From: an uncultured Prevotellaceae bacterium
GTDB lineage: Bacteria; Bacteroidota; Bacteroidia; Bacteroidales; Bacteroidaceae
Length of the DNA: 64,000 bases
NCBI GenBank assembly: GCA_900316445.1
Contig: ONCZ01000014.1
Coordinates: forward strand, 1-64,000
Direction of reading: 5' to 3'
Shown here: piece after piece, positions 43,859-51,170 of the stretch
Numbering within the stretch: position 1 is the first letter of the stretch
How the letters are laid out: each line of letters begins with the position of its first letter
Notes under the pieces: generated by a model
Told to the model about the DNA's origin: nothing
What the model saw: only the letters and a program-made list of their open reading frames with translations
Databases searched by the model: none
Position numbers and translations under genes: made by a program

Positions 43859-45219
43859 CACTAGAGGATTACCTGTATCAGAACGCCCAGCGCTATTCGT
43901 CCAAGGTTGCTGTTGTCTGTGGGGATCAGTCGCTGACTTATGCCCAGTTGTGGCAGGAGGTGGAACGTCGTTCGCACGATTTCCGTCCTCATGAAGTGGT
44001 CTGTTTCCGTTCTTCGCAGGACATTGACTTCCTTGTCACCTACATGGCCGTCCATCTCGCTGGAGGCGTGTCTGCCCCTTTGGAGCATGGTATGCCTGAT
44101 GCCTTGTTCGAGGAAGTCTGTGGCCGCCTGCGTGAGGCGTCCGACGGAATAGCAGATATTCTCTATACCACAGGCACTACGGGCCAGTCTAAAGGTGTGA
44201 TGGTCAGTCATCGCGCCCTCATCGCTGATGCAGAGAATCTGATTGCTGGTCAGGGTTTTTCCCATGATCTGGTCTTCGTGGTCAATGGACCTCTCAACCA
44301 CATCGGCAGTCTCTCTAAGATCTGGCCTTGCATCATCCTGGGAGCCACCATCCTCATCATCGAAGGCATGAAAGACCTCAATGCCTTTTTCCATGCTTTA
44401 GACTATTCTCACTCCTCACTCCTCACTCCTCACTCCTCGAAACTGAAATTCGCCACTTTCTTCGTGCCTGCCACCATCCGGATGATTCTCCAGTTTGCCC
44501 CTGATAAGCTGGCCTCCTATGCTGATAAACTTGACTTTATCGAATCAGGCGCAGCCCCTCTGCCTCAGGCAGATATGCTCCGTCTCTGCGAACTGTTGCC
44601 CAACACGCGCCTCTATAATACGTACGCCTCTACAGAGACGGGTATCATTGCCACCTATAACTATAACAATAAAATTCCCCTCCTGAGTAGGAGGGGTGAG
44701 GGGTGGTCTGATCTGCCTCTCTCTAACTGTTTAGGTCGTCCTATGCCTCATTCCCGTGTGCTTATCACCCCTGAAGGCCTTATTGCCTGTCAGGGTGATA
44801 CTCTGATGAGTGGCTATGTGGGTGATCCGGAACTGACGGCCACCGTCCTTCGTGATAACACCATCTTCACCTCCGATGTCGGTACCATCGACGAAGAAGG
44901 TATGCTCCATCTCTCTGGTCGCGCTTCTGATGTCATCAATGTAGGAGGCTTCAAGGTGTCACCCATTGAGGTGGAAGAGGTAGCCATGTCAAGTCCTTTG
45001 GTCAGTGACTGCATTTGCATCTCTGCCAGTCATCCTGTCACAGGCCATGCCCTCAAACTCCTCATCGTCACCCCTCCAGGTCAGACTCTCGACAAACGTA
45101 CCCTCGCTCGCTTCTTAGCTGACCGTCTCGAACCCTACAAAGTCCCCATGCTCTACGAACAGGTCGATACCATCGCCCGTACCTACAACGGCAAACTTGA
45201 CCGCAAGCACTATCAATAA
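43855..45219 (+). CDS. AMP-dependent acyl-CoA/acyl-ACP ligase
   Basis: An ANL-superfamily enzyme of 454 residues. The P-loop-like motif is DILYTTGTTGQSKGVMVSH near residue 100, then YNTYASTETGIIATY, SDVGTIDEEGMLHLSGRASD and the C-terminal catalytic lysine region RTYNGKLDRK. It probably activates an aryl or fatty acid for the adjacent carrier protein. Two in-frame repeat insertions are present: [11 protein letters not shown] (about 183-193) and, near 274-290, IPLLSRRGEGWSD from the palindromic element family. It ends the lipid-like cluster. Confidence 0.87.
   Translation: MTLEDYLYQNAQRYSSKVAVVCGDQSLTYAQLWQEVERRSHDFRPHEVVCFRSSQDIDFLVTYMAVHLAGGVSAPLEHGMPDALFEEVCGRLREASDGIADILYTTGTTGQSKGVMVSHRALIADAENLIAGQGFSHDLVFVVNGPLNHIGSLSKIWPCIILGATILIIEGMKDLNAFFHALDYSHSSLLTPHSSKLKFATFFVPATIRMILQFAPDKLASYADKLDFIESGAAPLPQADMLRLCELLPNTRLYNTYASTETGIIATYNYNNKIPLLSRRGEGWSDLPLSNCLGRPMPHSRVLITPEGLIACQGDTLMSGYVGDPELTATVLRDNTIFTSDVGTIDEEGMLHLSGRASDVINVGGFKVSPIEVEEVAMSSPLVSDCICISASHPVTGHALKLLIVTPPGQTLDKRTLARFLADRLEPYKVPMLYEQVDTIARTYNGKLDRKHYQ
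44677..44713. repeat. Partial palindromic element (CCCCTCCT/GGTCTGATC family) inside the AMP-ligase gene
   Basis: Perfect hairpin CCCCTCCT-gagt-AGGAGGGG, then GGTCTGATC at 44705-44713. It is the right half of the full 82-bp copy at 4913-4994. Confidence 0.8.
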
Positions 45220-45241
45220 AAACCCCAGCGCAAGGCTGGGG
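45216..45241 (-). terminator. Terminator of the smalltalk/HU module
   Basis: Stem CCCCAGC (45223-45229) and GCTGGGG (45235-45241) around CGCAA. Read on the minus strand the stem is followed by TTTTTATTG, so it mainly serves the minus-strand genes. It abuts the stop of the plus-strand AMP-ligase. Confidence 0.8.
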
Positions 45242-45272
45242 CGATTCATCTCTAACAGAGACGCTTAGGTGA

Positions 45273-45380
45273 TTACACTTTCATGCAACTTTGCATGAGG
45301 AAGGTTGATACGAAGGCGGTAATGACCGTCAGGATAAAGTTGCCGATTTTCTCGGCGGGAATGTTCTTGAAAAATTTCAT
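45273..45380 (-). CDS. Smalltalk-like small protein
   Basis: A 35-residue protein that starts MKFFKNIPAEKIGNFIL, has a hydrophobic middle, and ends FLMQSCMKV. Its size, the cysteine near the C-terminus (SCM), and its position just downstream of an HU-like gene match the Bacteroidota 'smalltalk' small proteins. A membrane-associated or lipoprotein-like nature is possible; function is unknown. Confidence 0.75.
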   Translation of the reverse strand: MKFFKNIPAEKIGNFILTVITAFVSTFLMQSCMKV

Positions 45381-45416
45381 AATGATACAATAATTTCGAT
45401 TGATACTTTTTTATTG

Positions 45417-45510
45417 TCACACAGATCTCACTGATCTCACAGATATTCTTTTCGCTTGGGAAGGACGCCTGTGTCCATAATCTGTGAATATCTGTGAGAT
45501 CTGTGTGAGG
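45417..45510. repeat. Inverted CACAGATCTCAC repeat
   Basis: Left arm CACACAGATCTCAC plus TGATCTCACAGATATTC (45418-45448); right arm GAATATCTGTGAG plus ATCTGTGTGA (45486-45508). It fills the gap between the smalltalk gene and the HU-like gene. Confidence 0.75.
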
Positions 45511-45517
45511 TTAGAGG

Positions 45518-46060
45518 TTAGCCTTCGCCACCGGGAGTGGTTTCGGTCTGCGAGAGGGCGTAGTCGGAGACTGCGATCTTCTCGAAATAGACCTTCTTCT
45601 TGCCATCGACGGTTTTCTCCTTACGAATGAGGACATCCTTGAACTCGAAGGCACACTCGTTCTTCAGCGCACGGCTGGTGAGCTTCTCACCCTTGGCGTT
45701 CTCGGGACTGAAACGCAGGTGGATGCCCTCGATAATCACGTTGGCTCCCAGGCTGACGGCCGTCTCGACATCGTTGGAGCCCTTGCCCTCGATGGTGGGA
45801 CGGAAGGTGCCCAGGCCGTCGAGTTTCACCGACTGGCCCTGCAGGATGAGTTCCTTGAGACAGCTCACGATGTTCTGGAGCACCAGCACGAGCATATCAT
45901 AGCTGGCCAGCTTGCCGTGCTCTGAGAGGTGCTTGGCGAAACCCTTGAGCGACATGGGCTCGCTTGAGGAGGGTACGGGGAACCACTTGCCGAAGGCAGT
46001 GCTGTCGTCATTGGTGTTCTGACGGAGGTTCACAGGAAAGGTAATTCGTTCTCTTGCCAT
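45518..46060 (-). CDS. HU/IHF-like DNA-binding protein (Bacteroidota long form)
   Basis: A 180-residue protein with an HU-like core near residues 38-130: SLKGFAKHLSEHGKLASYDM, QNIVSCLKELILQGQSVKLD, GLGTFRPTIEGKGSNDV and GIHLRFSP. An N-terminal and a C-terminal extension make it longer than classic HU. These proteins are common in Bacteroidota next to smalltalk genes, DUF4248 genes and amidases or lysozymes. It likely bends or coats DNA of the element or host. It has its own promoter at 46224. Confidence 0.87.
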   Translation of the reverse strand: MARERITFPVNLRQNTNDDSTAFGKWFPVPSSSEPMSLKGFAKHLSEHGKLASYDMLVLVLQNIVSCLKELILQGQSVKLDGLGTFRPTIEGKGSNDVETAVSLGANVIIEGIHLRFSPENAKGEKLTSRALKNECAFEFKDVLIRKEKTVDGKKKVYFEKIAVSDYALSQTETTPGGEG

Positions 46061-46223
46061 AGTTGAAAAATTATAAAATTAAAAGATTAAAAAATTAAAA
46101 GAACTCTCTCGTGTCGCGGTGCAGTCGGGAAGAAAGAACGGCTTTTTCTTAGGGAATAAACGGATTATTCTGGGAGAAAGTGCCGTAGTTTCTCGAGGCC
46201 TCGTCCGACCTTGCTTTGACAAT

Positions 46224-46232
46224 GCAAAGATA
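46224..46232 (-). promoter_or_regulatory. -7 promoter element for the HU-like gene
   Basis: Minus-strand TATCTTTGC. The inferred leader is about 155 nt (46061-46217). It contains AATTAAAAG repeats near its end and no open reading frame that I trust. Confidence 0.55.
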
Positions 46233-46289
46233 CTAATATGGGAAAAGTCGGCTGTTACTTTTAGTGACGTTTCGTGCTTATTGAGGTCA

Positions 46290-46568
46290 TTATGGCTCAC
46301 AGAGATATTCGACGATGAGTTCCACCTCGCGCCGGGTGTAGCGATGGGCGTTGGGCGGTGAGTTCTGGGCACGCAATTTCTCACGCAACTCACCGTTGTA
46401 GTCAATCCAATAGTTGAGATTGTTCATCGCCCCCTTCTTCGTCTTGGCATCAGGGAAGTAGAGCATGGCCAGTTCTGATTTGCCGTAGGAGCGTATCTCG
46501 AACGGTTTCACGGGCTCCCACGGCTGGTTAATCAACTGTAATAGTTCTCTCAGAGCTTTTTCTGTCAT
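46290..46568 (-). CDS. DUF4248 protein
   Basis: A 92-residue protein with the DUF4248 signature FEIRSYGKSELAMLYFPDA near residues 23-41, and GAMNNLNYWIDYNGELREKL, ending RYTRREVELIVEYL. The fold looks like a small helical DNA-associated protein. In Bacteroidota it travels with HU-like, smalltalk and RepA/DUF6371 genes, as here. Function is unknown. Confidence 0.82.
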   Translation of the reverse strand: MTEKALRELLQLINQPWEPVKPFEIRSYGKSELAMLYFPDAKTKKGAMNNLNYWIDYNGELREKLRAQNSPPNAHRYTRREVELIVEYLCEP

Positions 46569-46592
46569 TCTTATGAAATTTAAAATCCGTAG

Positions 46593-47336
46593 TTAAAACA
46601 AAAAGTCAACCAAGTCAATGCCTTGTTCCTTCTGTTCGGGAGTGGCTTTCTCCTCAAGAAGGTCGTTGACACCGACTTGGATGTCATACATGCGCCGTGC
46701 CTGGTCTGCCAGTTCGAGCCAGGCCAGATAGTGGTCACCCACAGGATCCGTCCTCGGGTAGAGCATCACACATCTCCCTTGCAACGGCTCGAACGACGTG
46801 ACGTTCAGATTCATCGGGTACATCGTCGCCAGCCAGATACACTCCGGCATCACTTCGCTGAGCACCACCGCACTCCGTTCCGACTCCACGATGCACACCT
46901 CCTTGTCGGGTTCTTGCAGAAGCAGGTGCTGCCCGAAGAGACAGTGGGTGGTGGGGATGCCCTTCAGCAGGTCGGGTGCCCGCTGATGGAGCATCATCGA
47001 TGCCCAGGCATCCCCGATCCTGCCGTCCCTCACCTGGCCCCACTCGTCGATCATCCAGAAGATGGTCTTTCCACTTCTGCTGCGTCCCAGCCGGTAGTGC
47101 ATGGCGGCATGCGTCATCTGCTCTGTCGTGAGCCATCCGCTTTCGACGACCGTATGGCAGAAGTCGCTGTCGTCCGTCGGCTCCACCATCGGCCGTTTTT
47201 CTCCCCCTGATGGGTTCTGATCCGCCAGCTGCTGCCTCCTTTCTCCCCCTGAGTAGGGGGAGCCAGAGGGGGTCTGATCCGCAAACCTCTGCCGCATGGC
47301 CTTAAACGAAAAACACGGCAATTCACAGAGTTTCAT
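46593..47336 (-). CDS. DUF6371-like element protein
   Basis: A 247-residue protein. The core (HYRLGRSRSGKTIFWMIDEW, GRIGDAWASMMLHQR, TTHCLFGQHLLL, CIVESERSAVVLSEVMPE) resembles DUF6371, a TOPRIM-like domain found in Bacteroidota element primase systems. The acidic ESE site would fit a TOPRIM motif. Residues about 16-48 (FADQTPSGSPYSGGERR, then ADQNPSGGEK) are encoded by two partial copies of the palindromic element. It lies downstream of the RepA-like ATPase gene, separated by an AT-rich hairpin gap. Confidence 0.72.
   Translation of the reverse strand: MKLCELPCFSFKAMRQRFADQTPSGSPYSGGERRQQLADQNPSGGEKRPMVEPTDDSDFCHTVVESGWLTTEQMTHAAMHYRLGRSRSGKTIFWMIDEWGQVRDGRIGDAWASMMLHQRAPDLLKGIPTTHCLFGQHLLLQEPDKEVCIVESERSAVVLSEVMPECIWLATMYPMNLNVTSFEPLQGRCVMLYPRTDPVGDHYLAWLELADQARRMYDIQVGVNDLLEEKATPEQKEQGIDLVDFLF
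47198..47279. repeat. Two partial palindromic elements inside the DUF6371 gene
   Basis: CTCCCCCT-gagt-AGGGGGAG (47243-47262) is followed by GGTCTGATC (47271-47279). A shorter CTCCCCCTGATGGGTTCTGATC copy precedes it. Both are related to the 82-bp copy at 4913. Confidence 0.8.
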
Positions 47337-47360
47337 GCTTTTAAAATTTAAATTTAAATA

Positions 47361-47380
47361 TTGCCCCTTTATAGGGGCAA
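47361..47380. other. Perfect hairpin between the RepA-like and DUF6371 genes
   Basis: TTGCCCC (47361-47367) pairs with GGGGCAA (47374-47380) around TTTATA, in an otherwise A/T-only gap. On the minus strand it is followed by TATTTAAATTT, so it could be a weak terminator or attenuator. Confidence 0.55.
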
Positions 47381-47411
47381 TTAAATTATATATAAATTTA
47401 TATTTAAATAT

Positions 47412-48605
47412 TTAAAAGGGCAGCATGCCTTCGTCGGTCAGTTCGATCCACTGCTTGTTGGTGTCGGGCTCTGTCACCTTATTGATGATACCTTGCTCCA
47501 AAGCTTCCTTCAGATACATGTAGTAGGTCGTCACGTCGGGCACTTCGCACTTCTTCAGGGCGACGGCCATCACCTCGTTGAAGGGGCGCTGAGTACGGCC
47601 TTCCATCGCCTTGTTGAAGAGTGCCTTCAGTTCCTCGCTGTCGAGGTCGCAGTCCGCCTTTGTCCATCTCCCGTTGTCATCACGTGGCTGTTCCGGTGGC
47701 AGCTCACAGCTCTCCGGCAGTCCCTTCTCGTTGAGACGGTAGCCGATGGCTTCCTTGATGCGCTTCTTGCGTGACAGTGTCTGTGTCACCTTGAACATCT
47801 CACGCCTTTCGAGGAACTCACACTGATATACCTCGAAGGCCTTGTTGGTCAGTTCGGTGCCGATGGATCCACGCATGTTACGGTCACTCTCGCTCTTGTT
47901 CTGGTGGAGCACGCAGACGATACAGCACTTCACCGCCTTGGCCAGGTCCATCAGCTGCTCCATGATCATCGTCGCCTGGTCGGCATCGTTGATGTTGGTC
48001 ATCAGGTCCTTGATGCCGTCGATGATGCAGAGATCCGGCTTGACGGTCTGCACTGCCACACTGACCATTCTCCGTCTCAGTTCATAGCCCATGCCGCGCA
48101 GATTGAAGGCATATAAATAACTTGACAAATCATTACATCCGTCTTCACCCTGTTCCTGCACCATCGGCATGATGCGTTCACGAATGATCTCCTGCGTGCT
48201 CTGCTGACTCTGTTCGGTGTCGATCCACAGCACGCGCAGCCTTTCCCCTCCTGAGTAGGAGGGGTGCCCGCAGGGTGGGGTGGTCTGATCACCCTCCTTT
48301 TGTGTTGCTCTCTCAATCCCCAGACATTTCCCACTAACCGCTGCCGTCATCAACACCGACAGAAACGTCGTCTTTCCCGATTTCGCCTTTCCGCAGTCAG
48401 CCACCAGCTCGCCACGATAGAAGCATGGGCTTCCCTCTATCTTAAACAACGGTGTCATGGGAGGCAGCACAGTCTCATCCGTAATTCTCTCGGCATACAG
48501 AGTCTCAATGTCTTTCTCGGAATACTCGATTCTGAGCGAGGAGGCGGGAGCCTGTCTCTTCTGAGGCAGACTCCCCTTAACGAGTTGAAGATGCTGTTCG
48601 TTCAT
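47412..48605 (-). CDS. RepA-like hexameric helicase ATPase
   Basis: A 397-residue RecA-fold ATPase. The P-loop is CGKAKSGKTTFLSVL at about residues 71-85 and Walker B is LCIIDGIKDLM near 192, followed by CCIVCVLHQNKSESDRNMRG. This is the RepA/DnaB-like type used by plasmids and elements. A C-terminal winged-helix-like tail (EVPDVTTYYMYLKEALEQG) follows. Residues about 104-122 (EGDQTTPPCGHPSYSGGERL) are encoded by the palindromic element, inserted between the P-loop helix and the next strand. It overlaps the upstream small gene by four bases. Confidence 0.83.
   Translation of the reverse strand: MNEQHLQLVKGSLPQKRQAPASSLRIEYSEKDIETLYAERITDETVLPPMTPLFKIEGSPCFYRGELVADCGKAKSGKTTFLSVLMTAAVSGKCLGIERATQKEGDQTTPPCGHPSYSGGERLRVLWIDTEQSQQSTQEIIRERIMPMVQEQGEDGCNDLSSYLYAFNLRGMGYELRRRMVSVAVQTVKPDLCIIDGIKDLMTNINDADQATMIMEQLMDLAKAVKCCIVCVLHQNKSESDRNMRGSIGTELTNKAFEVYQCEFLERREMFKVTQTLSRKKRIKEAIGYRLNEKGLPESCELPPEQPRDDNGRWTKADCDLDSEELKALFNKAMEGRTQRPFNEVMAVALKKCEVPDVTTYYMYLKEALEQGIINKVTEPDTNKQWIELTDEGMLPF
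48245..48290. repeat. Partial palindromic element inside the RepA-like gene
   Basis: CCCCTCCT-gagt-AGGAGGGG (48245-48264), then GGTCTGATC at 48282-48290, in frame. Confidence 0.8.
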
Positions 48606-48889
48606 CGGCGTTCGTCCAAAAGGATGTAATCGTAATAGTCAGCATATTCGCGCACCTTGTCATGGATCTTCTGCCACATGGCTTCAGACTTGTAGGGCGG
48701 CATGACGAGTTGCATGGTATAGACCAGTCTCATCAGACGGCTCATACGCATCTTCGCCAACCCCTTCCGGTTGATCTCTCTGCGGTTGATACCGCTCAGG
48801 TTACTCACTTCGGTCAGACGACCTTTCACACTTCTCAGATACTCCAGGATGATACCTGCAACATCGCTTGTCAATTCATCTCTTAACAT
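48602..48889 (-). CDS. Small helix-turn-helix-like protein of the element
   Basis: A 95-residue helical protein. Residues about 19-55 (GRLTEVSNLSGINRREINRK) look like a helix-turn-helix of the XRE-like kind. The C-terminal half is Tyr-rich (REYADYYDYILLDE). I do not recognise a named family. It is the first gene of the RepA-DUF6371 operon and overlaps repA-like by four bases, so it may be a regulator. Confidence 0.6.
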   Translation of the reverse strand: MLRDELTSDVAGIILEYLRSVKGRLTEVSNLSGINRREINRKGLAKMRMSRLMRLVYTMQLVMPPYKSEAMWQKIHDKVREYADYYDYILLDERR

Positions 48890-48923
48890 GATTTTAATGA
48901 ATTAATTTGTTTTACAAAAATTT

Positions 48924-48957
48924 AGGCGTGCCCCACACGGACACGCCTGCAAAATTA
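48924..48957 (-). promoter_or_regulatory. Promoter and overlapping inverted repeat for the RepA-like operon
   Basis: Minus-strand TAATTTTGC (48957-48949) is followed at once by a perfect AGGCGTG/CACGCCT dyad (48924-48948) that covers the expected start site. It could be a repressor site or a 5' hairpin. Confidence 0.55.
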
Positions 48958-49117
48958 AAGTAAATAAAATGAGCGATGGTGACAACATGTTGTCACGGCG
49001 CAGATCAAGAAATTGCAATTTCCTCCCTTTTCTTAAGATTGTTTAACTTTAAGTCAGTTTTTCTCTATAAAAAATCAAATTTTTCAGCAAATGATGATTC
49101 GTTTGCTATTTTTTTGC

Positions 49118-49126
49118 TATCTTTGC
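49118..49126 (+). promoter_or_regulatory. -7 promoter element for the 49139 gene
   Basis: TATCTTTGC followed by AACATG. The ATG at 49139 is only 12 bp later, which implies a leader of about six bases. Confidence 0.55.
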
Positions 49127-49138
49127 AACATGATATAA

Positions 49139-49486
49139 ATGGAATCGATGAAACAAGAAGTATCTGTCAAACCATATCTCATAGAGAAACTCAAGCAGGA
49201 GCACTGCTTGTGGAGCTATGACAACGACTCTATCCACGAAATGCCCGACGACGTGTTGATAGAGTTGGTCATGCTGTATCTTGACATCGATGAAATCAAT
49301 ATGCTCTTCAGCATTTTCTCTTATAAGAAGATGAAAAAGGCTTGGATAGAGAATGTAGTGGCTCAGGGAGAACGCTACTATAATCTGAACTATTTCTTTG
49401 CCTGGTACTACTTCCATGCCAAGCGCCCACGCAGCTATGTGAAGGCAATGGCCACACGTCAACTCAATAAAAGACTGGCAGCATGA
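49139..49486 (+). CDS. Probable antitoxin-side partner of an AbiEii-like locus
   Basis: A 115-residue helical protein (EVSVKPYLIEKLKQEHCLWS, DIDEINMLFSIFSYKKMKKAW, YYFHAKRPRSYVKAMA). I recognise no catalytic motif. It overlaps the start of the AbiEii-type gene by four bases, which is the usual arrangement of the protein encoded before such nucleotidyltransferase toxins. The assignment rests on this context. It may be the only intact member of the pair. Confidence 0.6.
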   Translation: MESMKQEVSVKPYLIEKLKQEHCLWSYDNDSIHEMPDDVLIELVMLYLDIDEINMLFSIFSYKKMKKAWIENVVAQGERYYNLNYFFAWYYFHAKRPRSYVKAMATRQLNKRLAA

Positions 49487-50008
49487 AATCACAAGCACTG
49501 GCACCGCAGACAGGCAGACTCATCGAGGCCATCTCTCGATTGGAATGTATTAAGCCCTTTGTGTTGGTGGGAGGGACAGCCCTGTCTATACAACTGAAAA
49601 CGCGTCAGAGTGAGGACTTGGACTTCATGCGATGGAAAGAGAGCAAGGATGATACGCTTGATATCGGCTGGCCGAAGATACAGAATTCCCTATATGAATA
49701 ATATTCGTCTGGCAGACGTCGAGTCTATTGGTATCATGAAGATGGAAGCCATGATGCGCCGTAGTAAGTTCCGTGACTACTATGACATCTATTCCATCCT
49801 CAAGAACGGTGCTGACATCAAGACCTTGATTCCGCAGGCACTTGAACATTCCGGCCATAAGCTAAAGAGCAAAGGCCTTATGGCCATGTTGTCGAATGGG
49901 ACACTGTTCAAAAAGGACGAACAATTCATGCAACTTCAACCCATATACGACGTTAGTTCTTCGGACATCGAAGCGTATATCAAAAGTTTGCTGGCTCAGA
50001 AAGATTAG
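49483..50008 (+). pseudogene. AbiEii/AbiGii-type nucleotidyltransferase, internally deleted and frameshifted
   Basis: The first part (49483-49701) has the nucleotidyltransferase motif FVLVGGTALSIQLKTRQSED then LDFM, and ends at a TAA after WPKIQNSLYE. The second part is in another frame (+1), with NNIRLADVESIGIMKMEAMM and RRSKFRDYYDIYSILKNG, the typical C-terminal half. Intact relatives of about 210 residues have a further strand-rich segment of some 40-50 residues between these parts. So this copy has lost internal sequence and its frame. It is probably inactive. Confidence 0.78.
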
Positions 50009-50036
50009 AAAAATGAAAGCCGTAGTGCTCGACCAT

Positions 50037-50073
50037 ACAAATCTCGATTTATTTTATCTTTTTTCTCAAAATC
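50037..50073 (+). repeat. 37-bp direct repeat, left copy
   Basis: Begins ACAAATCTCGATTTATTTTA; identical over 37 bp to 50885-50921. The left copy lies just upstream of the promoter of the nuclease-like gene. Confidence 0.85.
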
Positions 50074-50097
50074 TTCATTTGTTTCCAAAATTCTTTG

Positions 50098-50106
50098 TAC
50101 CTTTGC
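50098..50106 (+). promoter_or_regulatory. -7 promoter element for the nuclease-like gene
   Basis: TACCTTTGC, 9 bp before the ATG at 50115. TTTG at 50078-50081 is 16 bp upstream, a little close for the -33 box. The transcript would be nearly leaderless. Confidence 0.55.
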
Positions 50107-50114
50107 ATATAATT

Positions 50115-50744
50115 ATGGAACCGGCTATCATTGAAGACAAAATATTTGAATTTGAACCGTTTGAAGAAGACGGCTCTTTGTTGATGGTAGCGGAGACCCC
50201 ATGGAGAGGTATGGCTGACGAGTTGCAGGAGCTACACTATCTGAAAGGTGCCAAGTTTATTAACCAACTGAAACTAATAATCTACTATGGAGAGTTCCAT
50301 CTCGTAGAGGGAGAAACTAATATTTACAGTGCCATCAGTGAACAAAGTGATGACTTCGATAATCTGATCAATGCAGCGCGCAAGGCTGTAGAGCATGGCT
50401 ATCGTGTCTTTATACTGCCTAATCCCAAAGGAATCAGAACGGCAGATTTCATTTTCGAGCGTAAAGGAGTGTATAAGTTGTTTGATCTTAAAACCATTAC
50501 AGGAAAGAACTCTGTAGAGAATCGGCTGTCAGACTCTGTAGGTCAGACGAACCGTGTTCTCCTCCACATGACTGCCGATTACAATCCAGGCACATTGGCA
50601 CGCAGTATCAAGCGATATTTTGAGCTTAACCTTTATGCGCGTGAGGTGCTTGTCTATAAAGGAAAGAAACAAATCTCTGTTACGAGAAAAAGTTTGGAAG
50701 ATACTAATTTCTTTCGTACCTTTATCCGCCGCTATACAAAATGA
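50115..50744 (+). CDS. Possible PD-(D/E)XK nuclease, CdiA-C-like (tentative)
   Basis: A 209-residue protein. The N-terminal part (EDKIFEFEPFEEDGSLLMVA) is acidic. The C-terminal part has TADFIFERKGVYKLFDLKTI, an arrangement like the D...(D/E)XK core of contact-dependent-inhibition tRNA nucleases, then KNSVENRLSDSVGQTNRVLL, also like that family. I chose ATG 50115, which follows the promoter; a longer in-frame start at 49896 runs through the AbiEii pseudogene. No partner or immunity gene is adjacent. The family assignment is from pattern memory and is uncertain. Confidence 0.55.
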   Translation: MEPAIIEDKIFEFEPFEEDGSLLMVAETPWRGMADELQELHYLKGAKFINQLKLIIYYGEFHLVEGETNIYSAISEQSDDFDNLINAARKAVEHGYRVFILPNPKGIRTADFIFERKGVYKLFDLKTITGKNSVENRLSDSVGQTNRVLLHMTADYNPGTLARSIKRYFELNLYAREVLVYKGKKQISVTRKSLEDTNFFRTFIRRYTK

Positions 50745-50746
50745 CA

Positions 50747-50775
50747 AAAGAGTCACGTGAAGTGACTCTTTGTTT
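50747..50775 (+). terminator. Terminator after the nuclease-like gene
   Basis: Perfect 10-bp stem AAAGAGTCAC (50747-50756) and GTGACTCTTT (50762-50771) with loop GTGAA, then GTTT. It begins three bases after the stop codon. Confidence 0.85.
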
Positions 50776-51155
50776 AAAACTGGAGTAGTGTCGATCAAGT
50801 CTTGCTCCCACGCGGAAACTTACCGGATAGTCAAAACCAATGTTCTGACGCTGCAAAGATACAAATTATTCCGTTATCTTCCAAACAAATCTCGATTTAT
50901 TTTATCTTTTTTCTCAAAATCCTTATTCTTTAGGAAAAACCAGGTAATCAGACCCGTCATCAGGGTAAGACTGGCCACCGATGGGAAATAAGCCCTGAGA
51001 AGCGTTCGTCAAAACAAAAAATCGAACCCTTCTAATATATTAATATGTGTCGCAATTGTATCAAACTTGCGACACATAACTATTCCACAAGCCTTGTGGA
51101 AACAAAATTATTGAAATTTCTGCCAAAAATATTTGGAAGTTTCAAGAATTCTTCT
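50776..51155. other. Gene-free stretch between nuclease-like gene and kinase operon
   Basis: Apart from the 37-bp repeat (50885-50921) I see no gene. A short inverted pair occurs near 51046-51093 (TTGCGACACATAA and nearby TGTGTCGCAA) and a CCACAAG-CTTGTGG hairpin near 51086-51099. The composition is AT-rich, like the operon to the right. Confidence 0.5.
50885..50921 (+). repeat. 37-bp direct repeat, right copy
   Basis: Identical to 50037-50073. The two copies bracket the nuclease-like gene and its terminator, about 850 bp apart. No TAnnTTTGC core follows the right copy. Confidence 0.85.
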
Positions 51156-51164
51156 TATCTTTGC
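51132..51164 (+). promoter_or_regulatory. Promoter of the kinase-chaperone operon leader
   Basis: TATCTTTGC (51156-51164) with TTTG at 51132-51135, a 20-bp spacing. This is a complete Bacteroidota -33/-7 promoter. The first operon ATG is about 460 nt downstream, so the leader is unusually long. Confidence 0.75.
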
Positions 51165-51170
51165 ACTTGA

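Noticed and set aside
49896-50114. Longer N-terminus for the nuclease-like protein
   Set aside because: This in-frame extension runs through the second half of the AbiEii pseudogene in another frame and lies upstream of the TACCTTTGC promoter core. ATG 50115 is preferred.
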